DNA of 64,000 nt from Maricaulis sp048269565 (GCF_048269565.1 NZ_JBLXIK010000003.1:372001-436000); one strand, 5' to 3'; numbered from the stretch's first letter, positions 36,506-46,749 are shown. Notes: generated from the sequence alone by a model not told the origin. Numbers and translations: made by a program.

Positions 36506-37096
36506 ATGCTGCTCATCATCGACAATTACGACAGTTTCACCTTCAACCTGGTGCATTATTTCCAGGAATTGGGGGCGACGACCCGCGTCATCCGCAATGA
36601 CGCCATGAGCGCCAGCGAGGCCCTGGCGCTGCAGCCCGACGGCATCGTGCTCTCGCCCGGCCCCTGTGATCCGGACCGGGCCGGCATCTGTCTCGATATC
36701 ATCCGGCAATTGCCCACAGACCTGCCCTTGCTCGGCGTCTGCCTCGGCCACCAGGCGATCGGCCAGGCCTTTGGCGGTGATGTCATTTCGGCCAAGCAGA
36801 TCATGCACGGCAAGACCAGCGCGATCGACCATGACGCCACCGGCCTGTTCGCCGGCCTGCCCAGCCCTTTCACGGCGACGCGCTATCACTCCCTCGCCGT
36901 CAAACCGGAAACCCTGCCCGAAGCCCTGCGCGCCACGGCCCACACCAGCGACGGCGAGATCATGGGGCTTTGCCATGTCGAACGCCCGATCCACGGCGTG
37001 CAGTTCCACCCGGAATCGATTGCCTCGGAACACGGCCATGACCTGCTGCGCAATTTCCTCGACATGACGCGGGAGACGCACCGCCGGGCGGCGTGA
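36506..37096 (+). CDS. trpG: Anthranilate synthase component II (glutamine amidotransferase)
   Basis: This 196-residue class I amidotransferase starts at the ATG at 36506 with GGAGAC upstream (MLLIIDNYDSFTFNLVHYFQ). The nucleophile Cys is in GVCLGHQAIGQAFGG and the His-Glu pair is in GVQFHPESIAS. It feeds ammonia to TrpE and might also serve folate synthesis as PabA. It is followed by a convergent HTH gene that separates it from trpD. Confidence 0.95.
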   Translation: MLLIIDNYDSFTFNLVHYFQELGATTRVIRNDAMSASEALALQPDGIVLSPGPCDPDRAGICLDIIRQLPTDLPLLGVCLGHQAIGQAFGGDVISAKQIMHGKTSAIDHDATGLFAGLPSPFTATRYHSLAVKPETLPEALRATAHTSDGEIMGLCHVERPIHGVQFHPESIASEHGHDLLRNFLDMTRETHRRAA

Positions 37097-37146
37097 CAAA
37101 TAGCCCATCCCGACTGTCACCGGAAAAACTGTCTGCCATCCTGCCA

Positions 37147-37932
37147 TCACCAGAATGACCGTATCCGCGGCCCTGTGTCCGCAGGCGTTTCCGGCTTGAC
37201 AGACTCGGTTCGCGCGTCTGTCAGCCTGTCATCGTCTGTCATCCTGGCGGGGGGATTTTCGGCCGTTTCGCACTGTTCGGGATCGGCCGCCTCCTCCTCG
37301 GCATCCTGGCCCGCTTGCTCGCCGGCCTCCTGGTCGCGGTCCCGCATCCAGGCCGGGGGATTCACGATCAAGCGTTCGCGCAAATCATCACGCAAGCGCT
37401 CGATCGGAACCAGATCCATCCGCCCCTCCTTTTCAGCCCGGGCCATGTCCCATCCCTCGGGAAATTCCAGCGGGTGGCAATCCTCGTCCAGCGGCAAGCC
37501 GACCAACTCCGCAGGCAGGCGCCGGCGCGAGGCCAGGTCGGCCGTCGCCTTTAGCGCCGCCACTTCCGCCTGACGCAGGGAGAGTTCGATCAATTGCCGC
37601 GCCAGCCTGGCCGCCACCGCCGAGCGCGCCATCTGTCCCGCCAGCGCATAGCGGCTCGCCCGCGCCACCAGTACCGAGGCCGCCTCCTCCAGCGGCAGAT
37701 CGGGAATATCATCCGGGATATTCGCATCCAGCGACACCGCCGCGACGCCCGGTGCCTTGCCGGCCATATCCGACAGCCGCCAGCTACCGCGCCGCGCCCA
37801 TCGATTGAGCGTCGTCTCCGACACCCCCGTCTCATCGGACACTTGTGCCATCGTCAGCCCCTGCTCCCGCAAGGCCCGCGCCCGGGCCTGCAATCTCGCC
37901 CGCTCAACTTCATTTCTCTGGATACCTGTCAT
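37147..37932 (-). CDS. Helix-turn-helix protein of unknown function
   Basis: This 261-residue protein begins with a homeodomain-like helix-turn-helix (about residues 10-50: LREQGLTMAQVSDETGVSE, TTLNRWARRGSWR) of the resolvase/terminase-small-subunit kind. A helical central region and a highly acidic, low-complexity tail (QEAGEQAGQDAEEEAADPEQ) follow. I do not recognise an orthologue. It is convergent with trpG and lies inside the trp gene group, which it interrupts. Its stop is immediately followed by a 29-bp sequence that recurs at 25409-25437. Confidence 0.6.
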   Translation of the reverse strand: MTGIQRNEVERARLQARARALREQGLTMAQVSDETGVSETTLNRWARRGSWRLSDMAGKAPGVAAVSLDANIPDDIPDLPLEEAASVLVARASRYALAGQMARSAVAARLARQLIELSLRQAEVAALKATADLASRRRLPAELVGLPLDEDCHPLEFPEGWDMARAEKEGRMDLVPIERLRDDLRERLIVNPPAWMRDRDQEAGEQAGQDAEEEAADPEQCETAENPPARMTDDDRLTDARTESVKPETPADTGPRIRSFW

Positions 37933-38410
37933 GCCGGTATTATGAGGCGGGGCCTGGAGGGGTGGGGATAAGTTTGATGATTTTTCGTCATCCTGACCCC
38001 CACCTGCGTGGGGTGAACTCCAGTCGGGACCTCGATATCACGGGCGCCGACCCTGTCACGTCGAGGTCCCGGCCTTCGCCGGGATGACGTGGGATAATTG
38101 TGGGGGATGGGGGATAGGTGGGCGGCATCACGCCCCACACACCCCCCGCATTGAAAACCGTCCCCACCCGCATTATCACTTTACCGGTTCGCTTGGTTCA
38201 ACTGAAAGTCAGCCGGTATGCCGATCTCATCTGTCCATCACGCCCATCCCTGCACGGCCATCGCGCCGCGTGGCGGGCGTGGGGCGGTGACGCGCGTTCG
38301 ATACCTTGGGGCTGGCGGTCGATGGCGTGGCTTGACGGCAAGCTTGTAGCGCGCGCGCCGATGGCGCGATGATCGATCCGACACGAATATTCAAAAATCG
38401 AGAGACTGGT
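37933..38410. other. 478-bp intergenic region before trpD
   Basis: Besides the dispersed repeat at 37987-38088 I see no gene. I looked for a tryptophan leader peptide with consecutive Trp codons and a paired terminator and found none. The trpD promoter must lie in the last 300 bp. Confidence 0.45.
37987..38088. repeat. Dispersed intergenic palindromic repeat, GTCATCC type, copy 3
   Basis: A 102-bp block opens CGTCATCCTGACCCCC and closes GGTCCCGGCCTTCGCCGGGATGAC. It is the same design as the copies at 13769-13896 and 18717-18797. It is located between the HTH gene and trpD. Confidence 0.75.
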
Positions 38411-39430
38411 ATGAACCACCTTGCCCTCTGCCTTGCGGCCTTCAGCCAGGGCCAGCGGCCCGAGACTGCCCAGATTTCCGGCGCCTTTGATCAATTGATG
38501 GAAGGCGATGCGCCCGATGCCGCGATTGGCGGCTTTTTGATGGGGCTCGCCGCCCTGGGCGAACAGCCGGCCGATATCGCTGCCGGCGCACGCGTCCTGC
38601 GCGGCCGCATGGCGAAGATCCGGGCGCCGGAAGGTGCGATCGACACCTGCGGCACGGGCGGCGATGGCAAGGGCGCGTATAATATCTCCACCGCGGCAGC
38701 CATCGTGGCCGCGGGCGCCGGCGCCATTGTCGCCAAGCACGGCAATCGTGCCGCCTCCTCGCAATCGGGCTCCTCCGACGTGCTCGCCGAGCTCGGCGTG
38801 AAGCTGGATTGTCCGCGCGAGGCTGTCGAGCGCTCGCTGACCGAGGCCGGCGTCGGCTTCCTGTTCGCCCCGGCCCACCACAGCGCCGTGCGCCATGTCG
38901 CCAGCGCGCGCAAGAATCTCGGCGTGCGCACCATGTTCAACCTGCTGGGCCCCTTGGCCAATCCGGCCGGTGTGAAGCGGCAATTGCTCGGGGTTTATGA
39001 CAAGCGCTGGCTGGTGCCGATGGCCGAGGCGCTGCGCGATCTGGGCTGTGAGCATGCGCTGGTCATTTGCGGCCAGGACGGCATGGACGAGATCACCACG
39101 ACCACCGGCACCGATGTTGCCGAGCTGCGCGATGGCGAGATCACCACCTATTCCGTCACACCGGAAGATGCCGGCATCACGCGCGCCATGGAGGCCGACC
39201 TCAAGGGCGGTGATCCGGCCTACAACGCCGCCGCCATCCTGCGCCTGCTCGAGGGCGAGAAAGGGGCGTTTCGCGACATCGTGCTGCTCAATGCCGGCGC
39301 GGCGCTGATCCTGTCGGGCCAGGCCAAGACGCTGGCCGAGGGGGCCAAGCTGGCCGCTGCCGCGATCGATGATGGCCGCGCCCGCACGGCGCTGGCACGC
39401 ATGGCCACCATCTCGCGCGGGGAAGCGTGA
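38411..39430 (+). CDS. trpD: Anthranilate phosphoribosyltransferase
   Basis: The start is put at 38411 (MNHLALCLAAFSQGQ), which matches the usual TrpD N-terminus; an ATG at 38369 in the same frame is possible. The 339-residue enzyme has the PRPP site TCGTGGDGKGAYNIST, then GNRAASSQSGSSDVLAELG and the HHSAVRHVASARKNLGVRT segment. It transfers phosphoribosyl to anthranilate. It is followed by trpC after 1 bp, a tight operon. Confidence 0.95.
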   Translation: MNHLALCLAAFSQGQRPETAQISGAFDQLMEGDAPDAAIGGFLMGLAALGEQPADIAAGARVLRGRMAKIRAPEGAIDTCGTGGDGKGAYNISTAAAIVAAGAGAIVAKHGNRAASSQSGSSDVLAELGVKLDCPREAVERSLTEAGVGFLFAPAHHSAVRHVASARKNLGVRTMFNLLGPLANPAGVKRQLLGVYDKRWLVPMAEALRDLGCEHALVICGQDGMDEITTTTGTDVAELRDGEITTYSVTPEDAGITRAMEADLKGGDPAYNAAAILRLLEGEKGAFRDIVLLNAGAALILSGQAKTLAEGAKLAAAAIDDGRARTALARMATISRGEA

Positions 39431-39431
39431 A

Positions 39432-40244
39432 ATGGCCGATATCCCTGACACGCTGGCGCGGATCGGTGCCTACAAGCTCGAGCATATCGCCGCCTGCAAG
39501 GCCGCCCTGCCCTATGGAGAGATCGCGGCCCACGCCGAAGACGCCCCGCCGGTGCGCGGCTTTCACGCCGCGCTTGAGCGGGCGGCCGACGCCGAGGGGC
39601 TGGGTCTCATCGCCGAGATCAAGAAGGCAAGCCCGTCCAAGGGCTTGATCCGCGAGGATTTCGATCCGCCCGCCCTGGCTCGCGCCTATCAGGCCGGCGG
39701 CGCTACCTGCCTCTCAGTCCTCACCGACGGGCCGAGCTTTCAGGGCTCGGACCGCTTTCTCATTGCCGCGCGCGCGGCGTGCGATCTGCCGGTCCTGCGC
39801 AAGGATTTCCTCTATGATCCCTACCAGGTCGCCGAGGCGCGCATGCTCGGCGCCGATGCCATCCTGGTGATTCTCGCCGCTGTGGACGACGCCACCGCCC
39901 GCGCCCTGATCGAGGAAGCGGCGCGCTGGTCGCTCGATGTGGTGGTCGAGGTGCATGACGCGCCGGAAATGGAGCGCGCGCTGCGGCTGAAGGCGCCGCT
40001 GATCGGGGTCAATAACCGCAATCTGCGCACCTTCGAGACCGCGCTGGAGACCTTCGAGACTTTGGCGCCGATGCTGGCCGGTGCCGCCTTCCCGGTCGCC
40101 GAGAGCGGCATTTTCACCGCCGCCGACGCCGCGCGCCTGCACGCGGCCGGTGCCCGCGCCCTGCTGGTCGGCGAAAGCCTGATGCGCCAGGACGATGTCA
40201 CCGCCGCGACGCGGGCCCTGATGGCCTGGCAAAACCCCGCTTGA
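39432..40244 (+). CDS. trpC: Indole-3-glycerol phosphate synthase
   Basis: This 270-residue TIM-barrel enzyme starts at the ATG one base after the trpD stop. Motifs are IAEIKKASPSKGLIREDF with its catalytic Lys, PVLRKDFLYDPYQVAEAR, GVNNRNLRTFE and VAESGIFTAADAA. It closes the indole ring from CdRP. There is no fused trpF; the remaining trp genes (trpF, trpB, trpA) are outside the window. Confidence 0.96.
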   Translation: MADIPDTLARIGAYKLEHIAACKAALPYGEIAAHAEDAPPVRGFHAALERAADAEGLGLIAEIKKASPSKGLIREDFDPPALARAYQAGGATCLSVLTDGPSFQGSDRFLIAARAACDLPVLRKDFLYDPYQVAEARMLGADAILVILAAVDDATARALIEEAARWSLDVVVEVHDAPEMERALRLKAPLIGVNNRNLRTFETALETFETLAPMLAGAAFPVAESGIFTAADAARLHAAGARALLVGESLMRQDDVTAATRALMAWQNPA

Positions 40245-40254
40245 CGCCTGACGG

Positions 40255-40305
40255 GAACCTTTGTAGAACAAAGCCACATATTCCTGATTTGTTCTTTCGG
40301 TGTTT
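40255..40305 (+). promoter_or_regulatory. LexA/SOS boxes upstream of lexA
   Basis: GAAC-CTTTGTA-GAAC at 40255-40269 is an exact alphaproteobacterial LexA box (GAAC-N7-GAAC). A second site, GTTC-TTTCGGT-GTTT at 40291-40305, is one base away from the inverse form GTTC-N7-GTTC. The pair sits 30-80 bp before the lexA start, so LexA is expected to repress its own gene. Confidence 0.85.
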
Positions 40306-40334
40306 GCGCGCCGGCATCATCAAAGGGGGCTGAC

Positions 40335-41051
40335 TTGCTCACCCGTAAACAGCACGAACTTCTGATGCTGATCCATAACCGGATCAAGGATACCGGCGTT
40401 TCGCCCTCCTTCGATGAAATGAAGACGGAGTTGCAGCTGGCCTCGAAATCCGGTGTTCACCGCCTTATCACGGCGCTGGAGGAGCGCGGTTTCATCCGCC
40501 GCCTCGCCCATCGCGCCCGGGCGCTGGAAGTGCTCAAACTGCCCGAATCCGCCGCTGCCAGCCTCGAGGACGCGGACCCGGCGCCGACCGGTGACGACAG
40601 CGATCTCGGCGCCAATGTCGTGCGCGCCAATTTCAAGCGCAATACCGAGGACAGCGGCGCCGAGGCCTCGATCGAGATCCCGCTGCTCGGCCGTATCGCC
40701 GCCGGTGTGCCGATCGCCGCCATCCAGCACGAAACCGACCGCCTCGCCTTCCCCGCTGACATGGTGCGCGGCGGCGAGCATTTCGCCCTCGAGGTCAATG
40801 GCGATTCGATGATCGAGGCCGGCATCATGGACGGCGATATCGTGTTGATCCGGCGTGGCCAGTCGGCCGATAGCGGCGAGATCGTCGTCGCCCTGGTCGA
40901 TGACGAGGAAGCGACGCTGAAACGCCTGCGCAAGAAGGGCGGCTCGATCGCCCTGGAAGCGGCCAACCCGGCCTATGAAACCCGCATTTTCGGCCCCGAC
41001 CGGGTCAAGGTCCAGGGCCGCCTGGTCGGACTGATCCGCCGCTATCACTGA
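40335..41051 (+). CDS. lexA: LexA repressor, SOS regulator
   Basis: This 238-residue repressor starts at a TTG preceded by AAAGGGGG. The N-terminal winged helix (residues 1-65, SPSFDEMKTELQLASKSGVH) is followed by the self-cleavage domain. The scissile bond Ala123-Gly124 is in GRIAAGVPI, nucleophile Ser158 is in VNGDSMIEAG and Lys196 is in ATLKRLRKKG. Cleavage on DNA damage derepresses the SOS genes. The two LexA boxes upstream support autoregulation. Confidence 0.97.
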   Translation: MLTRKQHELLMLIHNRIKDTGVSPSFDEMKTELQLASKSGVHRLITALEERGFIRRLAHRARALEVLKLPESAAASLEDADPAPTGDDSDLGANVVRANFKRNTEDSGAEASIEIPLLGRIAAGVPIAAIQHETDRLAFPADMVRGGEHFALEVNGDSMIEAGIMDGDIVLIRRGQSADSGEIVVALVDDEEATLKRLRKKGGSIALEAANPAYETRIFGPDRVKVQGRLVGLIRRYH

Positions 41052-41475
41052 GGCGGGTTCCACAGATGCCCCGATGTCCGGCCCGACCGGGGCGTCGCTG
41101 AATTGCGGGCGCCTTGTGGGCTGACGCATGAGGGATTGGTGCCTGACAGGTTAAGGCCTGACGGATTCGGGTCTGACGGGTTGGTGCCAGAATTAAACAG
41201 GGCCGGCGTGCCGGGTGGCTGAATCACCGCTGCCGGGGATCCAGGCATCGTCTGGCGGCACAAATCGGCTGCCGACTGGAGGCTGGAGGCAGCAATTGGG
41301 GTTCGATACCCGCGTCCCGGCCCCGACTGCAGCTTTGATGCCCGCGTCCCGGCCTCGCCTGTAACGGGCCTCGCCTGCAGCGGGCGCAACAGTAGCGGGC
41401 TCAACAGTAGCGGGGCTCGATTGTTGCGGGCCTCGCCGGTTGCGGGTCTCGATTGTGGTGGGTCTGCTCAGCACA

Positions 41476-41527
41476 CCGCCGTCTTCCCCGTTCACGGGGG
41501 ACGTGGCTGCGAAGCAGCCGATAGGGG
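41476..41527. repeat. Palindromic repeat, CCGTCTTCCCCG type, copy 1
   Basis: A 52-bp unit with nested dyads: TTCCCCG/CGGGGGA and GGCTGC-GAA-GCAGCC. On the minus strand it starts CCCCTATCGGCTGC and matches the first half of the repeats in pdhC and pdhB (CCCCCATCGGCGGC...). A second copy follows about 145 bp later. Confidence 0.7.
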
Positions 41528-41670
41528 CCACCCGCAGCGTTCACACACCGCGCACCTGCCCTCCACCACGACCGGGCCGGCTCAAACCCGCAGCCCTCCA
41601 AGACACACCCCTTGCCGTGCCGGCTCGCCACCCCGTCGCTCCGTCGCCCCACCCCTCCACCGACCAGCAC

Positions 41671-41723
41671 CCTGCCGTCTTCCCCGTCCACGGGGGACGT
41701 GGCTGCGCAGCAGCCGATGGGGG
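41671..41723. repeat. Palindromic repeat, CCGTCTTCCCCG type, copy 2
   Basis: This is a near-identical second copy of the 41476-41527 unit, in the same orientation. It differs at a few positions and ends directly at the comEC 3' end. Confidence 0.7.
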
Positions 41724-41733
41724 CCGAACGTCC

Positions 41734-43824
41734 TCACTCGCGGGCAGAAAAGCGGCGCCGCTCCCAGGGGCGGTTGCTGCCGGGCGTCGAGACGGTTTGC
41801 ATTCGCACAATGGCGCCGTCGCGGGTCCAGACCAGGGTGCCACCACCCGCATCGAGCCGGGCGCGATCAAGCACCAGGGCGCGGCAGCGCCGGTGCAGCC
41901 ACACGGGCAGATCGACCATCAGCACCAGCAGATCGGCCCGGTCGCAATCGGTAGCCCAGTCCTCGGCCTGCTCAAGCACGACATAGCGCAGCCCGCCGCC
42001 TTGACCGCGACAGCCCATATCGTCGCACTCCAGCCCGGCGCGCGCCGGCGGGGCGTGGGCCCCGCGTTGTTCGAGGAACACCGTCACGGCAAAGCGGGAG
42101 CGCCGGCGGGTGCTGGCCTGCCACTCATCCCGGTCCGCCCCGTCACGCGCGACCACGACCGCCCCCTCGGAGATGAAAAGGTCCGGTGCCGGTGCGAGGC
42201 TCCAGGCAATGAGCGCCGCGACTGCGAGGCCAGCGCCGCCCAGCCGCAGCGGTCCGCGCCCGAGCAGCACGGTCACGAAAGCCGCCGCATACAGCGGCAG
42301 GACCCAGCCGGGCGCCGCGATGACCGGCTGCAGCGCGCCCGGCGCACCGGCGACCCGGTCGGCGACCGCGAACATCACGTCGAGCCCGCCGCTCATCACC
42401 ATCAGGGCCGGCCCGTCGAGGCCGAAGGGCATCAGGAACAGCGCCGCCACCCCGGCCGGCATGACGATGAAGGTGAAAACCGGCATCGCCAGCAGATTGC
42501 CGGCGAGACCGAACCCGGCAATGCGGTGAAAATGGAAGGCGGCAAAGCCCGAAGTTGCCAGCCCGGCGATCAGGCTGGTCAGGCTCAAACTGCCCAGACC
42601 GGAGAGCAGGCCGCGTCCGAAATCCAGCGGTGCAGCCGGCCGGCGGCGGCGGCGAAACCACAGATCGGCGCAGGCAATCAGCGCGGCGACGGCGGCGAAG
42701 GACATCTGGAAACCGGCGCCGCGCACGGCTTCCGGCTGCAGCGCCAGCACGAAAATCATCGCCAGCGCCAGCGTGTGCAGCGACAGGGCGCGCCGCCCGA
42801 CCAGCACACCGGTCAGCACCGCCGCCGTCATCAGGAAGGCACGCTGGGTCGGGATGGCACCGCCGGAGAGCAGGAAATAGCCCGCCCCCGCCAGCAAGGC
42901 CCCGACCGCTGCCGGCCCGGCGGCATCGAAGCGGCGCGCAAACGGGGTGATCGCGGCGAGGCCGAAGCGCAGGATGAGAAAAACACCGCCCGCAAACAGC
43001 GCCATATGCATGCCGGAAATCGCCAGCACATGGCCCAGACCCGCCGCGCGCAGGGTCTCGCTAACCTGCGGCGTCAGGCCGGAGCGATCACCGGTCAGCA
43101 GGGCGGCCGCCATGGCGCCATTGCGGCCGGGCAGGCGCTGGCGCAAATGCCCGGCGATCTGCCAGCGCCAGCGGGCAATCGCCCGCGCCGCTGCGTCCTG
43201 CGCCAGTTCCGGACCGGGCTCGAGCGGCGCAATCGCGAAACCGCTGCCGACAATGCCGGCGAAATAGGCATTGAAACGGAAATCATAACTGCCGGGCACC
43301 GGCGCGCGGCGCGGCGGCTCGATGATCGCCAATATGCTCACCGCATCGCCCGGCTGCAGCTGCGGCTCGGCGGCGAGCACCCGTACCCGGCGGACCGGAT
43401 CACCGCGTGACCGCGGCAGGCGAATCGACAGCCGGGCGCGGCCGCGACTGTTGCGCTCCACCGCTTCCAGCCAGCCCGTCACCGGCTCCGGACGCCCGAA
43501 TACCAGCTGCGGCGGCGTCCCGGCGCCCAGGGCGTGGCTGCGAAGCTGGGCGCGTGCGAGCCCGGCCGCGAAGGCCAGAATCGCCAGCGCCGCCAACCCC
43601 AGGGCCGCGCCGTGGGGTATGGCGCGTGCCGCCAGCAGGGCCGCGAGGGCCAGCCCGGCCAGGGCGACAGACCAGAGAGCGGAAGGTTCGGCCGGAAGTG
43701 CGAAATAGGCCGCGCAGCCGGCGGCAAAGCCCAACGCAGCAAGGATCGCCGGCCGCCCCGCCAGCACGAACAGGGCGGGCCGGGCCGGAGGGCCGGGCCG
43801 ATATCCGGGCTCGGGCTGACGCAC
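41734..43824 (-). CDS. comEC: ComEC/Rec2 family DNA-uptake channel protein
   Basis: The start is set at a GTG at 43824 (RQPEPGYRPGPPARP), with GGGAGG about 10 bases upstream; a longer frame to 43860 is also open. The 696-residue polytopic protein has N-terminal helices, then a DUF4131-like extracellular region (GRPEPVTGWLEAVERNSRGR). The competence core follows with GLGHVLAISGMHMALFAGG and about seven helices. The C-terminal region (LRYVVLEQAEDW...) lacks the full metallo-beta-lactamase motif seen in longer ComEC. It is thought to pass single-stranded DNA into the cell. It is divergent from gltX. Confidence 0.88.
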   Translation of the reverse strand: MRQPEPGYRPGPPARPALFVLAGRPAILAALGFAAGCAAYFALPAEPSALWSVALAGLALAALLAARAIPHGAALGLAALAILAFAAGLARAQLRSHALGAGTPPQLVFGRPEPVTGWLEAVERNSRGRARLSIRLPRSRGDPVRRVRVLAAEPQLQPGDAVSILAIIEPPRRAPVPGSYDFRFNAYFAGIVGSGFAIAPLEPGPELAQDAAARAIARWRWQIAGHLRQRLPGRNGAMAAALLTGDRSGLTPQVSETLRAAGLGHVLAISGMHMALFAGGVFLILRFGLAAITPFARRFDAAGPAAVGALLAGAGYFLLSGGAIPTQRAFLMTAAVLTGVLVGRRALSLHTLALAMIFVLALQPEAVRGAGFQMSFAAVAALIACADLWFRRRRRPAAPLDFGRGLLSGLGSLSLTSLIAGLATSGFAAFHFHRIAGFGLAGNLLAMPVFTFIVMPAGVAALFLMPFGLDGPALMVMSGGLDVMFAVADRVAGAPGALQPVIAAPGWVLPLYAAAFVTVLLGRGPLRLGGAGLAVAALIAWSLAPAPDLFISEGAVVVARDGADRDEWQASTRRRSRFAVTVFLEQRGAHAPPARAGLECDDMGCRGQGGGLRYVVLEQAEDWATDCDRADLLVLMVDLPVWLHRRCRALVLDRARLDAGGGTLVWTRDGAIVRMQTVSTPGSNRPWERRRFSARE

Positions 43825-43935
43825 CCGTCGAAATCCTCCCTGCCTAACCCCTATCGCCACCGCCGATATTCATGCTAACAAACGATCTTCTTCTTGCAGC
43901 GCAGCATGATTTCGCAGGTGCAATACTTGAAACCG

Positions 43936-45333
43936 ATGATCCGCACCCGATTTGCCCCCTCGCCGACGGGCTTCCTGCACATTGGCGGGGCACGCACCGC
44001 CTTGTTCAACTGGCTGTTCGCGCGCCATCATGGCGGCGAGTTCCTGTTGCGTATCGAGGACACCGATCGCGCGCGCTCGACCCAGCCCGCCATTGACGCG
44101 ATCCAGGACGGTCTTGGCTGGCTCGGCCTCGACTGGGATGGTGATGTCGTCTCCCAATATAGCCGCGCTGACAGGCATGTCGAGGTCGCACAACAAATGG
44201 TTGCGTCCGGTCATGCCTTCCGCTGCTATTGCAGCGCCGAGGAAACCGATGCCCTGCGCGCCGAAGCCTTCGCGGCCGGCCGCGCCCTGCGCTCGCCCTG
44301 GCGCGATCGCGATCCGGCCGAGGCACCCGAGGGTGTGCCCTATGTGATCCGCTTTCGTGCCAGCGACGCCGACATGCTGATCGAGGATGCGGTCCAGGGC
44401 GATGTGCGCTGGGCGGCGAAGGAATTTGACGATCTGGTGCTGCTGCGCAGCGATATGAGCCCGACCTATAATCTCGCCGTCGTCGTCGACGATCATGATA
44501 TGGCAATCACCCATATCATCCGCGGCGATGATCATCTGGTGAATGCCGGCCGCCAGGCCCAGATCTATGATGCGCTCGGCTGGACCCGTCCGGTCTTCGC
44601 GCATATCCCGCTGATTCACGGGCCCGACGGCAAGAAACTGTCGAAGCGCCATGGCGCGCTGGGTGCCGAAGCCTATCGCGACATGGGCTATCTGCCCGAA
44701 GGCCTGCGCAATTATCTGCTGCGGCTGGGCTGGTCCCATGGCGACCAGGAATTCTTCACCGATGCCGAGGCGATTGCCGTTTTCGATATGGGCGGGCTCA
44801 ACAAATCCCCCTCCCGGCTCGACCTGGACAAACTGTCGCATATCAATGCCCACCATATCGCGCGCGCCGATGATGCGCGCCTGTGTGCGCTGGTGGCGCC
44901 TTTCCTGGCAAAGCTGGACGGGCAGATCAGCGACGAGGCCGTCAAGGCCAGCCGCATAAGAAATGCGATGCCGGTGCTGAAAACCCGCGCCGCAACGCTG
45001 GAAGCGCTGGCCGAACAGGCCTATTTCCTTGTGAAAGCCCGCCCGTTCGAACTGACGGGGAAGCTCGCCAAGGCCCTCAACGATGACGCCCGTGAGCGTC
45101 TTAACCGGCTTTTCATGCGTCTGGTTGAAACGGATGCCTGGACTGAAGACACACTCGCCGGCGTGCTCAAGCAATTCGCCGAATCCGAAAACGTCGGGTT
45201 TGGCAAAGTCGGTCAACCGCTTCGTGCGGCCCTGACCGGTGGGGCACCCGCCCCGGATCTCGCACTCGTCATGGTCTATCTTGGCCGCGATGAAGTGCTG
45301 GATCGCATCAAGGACCAGATTTCACCGGGCTGA
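43936..45333 (+). CDS. gltX: Glutamyl-tRNA synthetase
   Basis: This 465-residue class I synthetase is started at the ATG at 43936 (MIRTRFAPSPTGFLHIGGAR); upstream ATGs at 43894 and 43903 are in frame but less typical. The HIGH-like site is FLHIGGART and the KMSKS-like loop is KKLSKRHGA. It charges tRNA-Glu, and in many alphaproteobacteria tRNA-Gln through misacylation. It is 30 bp from gltA on the same strand. Confidence 0.96.
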   Translation: MIRTRFAPSPTGFLHIGGARTALFNWLFARHHGGEFLLRIEDTDRARSTQPAIDAIQDGLGWLGLDWDGDVVSQYSRADRHVEVAQQMVASGHAFRCYCSAEETDALRAEAFAAGRALRSPWRDRDPAEAPEGVPYVIRFRASDADMLIEDAVQGDVRWAAKEFDDLVLLRSDMSPTYNLAVVVDDHDMAITHIIRGDDHLVNAGRQAQIYDALGWTRPVFAHIPLIHGPDGKKLSKRHGALGAEAYRDMGYLPEGLRNYLLRLGWSHGDQEFFTDAEAIAVFDMGGLNKSPSRLDLDKLSHINAHHIARADDARLCALVAPFLAKLDGQISDEAVKASRIRNAMPVLKTRAATLEALAEQAYFLVKARPFELTGKLAKALNDDARERLNRLFMRLVETDAWTEDTLAGVLKQFAESENVGFGKVGQPLRAALTGGAPAPDLALVMVYLGRDEVLDRIKDQISPG

Positions 45334-45363
45334 AAACAGCCGGCGATCGCAGATGGGGAAGAC

Positions 45364-46674
<1,311 letters not shown>

Positions 46675-46699
46675 TCATTCGGCGACAAGACATGACAGA

Positions 46700-46726
46700 G
46701 GCCGCCCCTCAGGGGCGGCCTTTTTT
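46700..46726 (+). terminator. Intrinsic terminator after gltA
   Basis: A perfect 9-bp GC stem GGCCGCCCC / GGGGCGGCC with a 3-nt loop is immediately followed by TTTTTT. It is the clearest intrinsic terminator in the window and ends the gltX-gltA transcript before the convergent lpxB. Confidence 0.9.
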
Positions 46727-46749
46727 GTTCCTGCTTGTGCTTGCGTGGC

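Larger units (their letters stand above)
41052..41733. other. 682-bp intergenic region with degenerate tandem repeats
   Basis: There is no credible gene between lexA and comEC. Three 15-bp units beginning TGAC (41144-41158, 41159-41173, 41174-41188) are followed at about 41351-41470 by seven or so degenerate 15-16-bp GTxGCGGGxCTCxx units. Two copies of a CCGTCTTCCCCG element then occur. On the minus strand the first array reads as short pentapeptide-like GTNPS/DPNPS/GLNLS units, but no full gene carries them. Confidence 0.6.

Noticed and set aside
38089..38410. Tryptophan leader peptide and attenuator before trpD
   Set aside because: Only scattered Trp codons are present and no terminator/antiterminator pair was seen.
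41440..43410. A long plus-strand frame opposite comEC
   Set aside because: It is antisense to a clearly conserved comEC and is rich in Arg/Gln/His composition typical of shadow frames.
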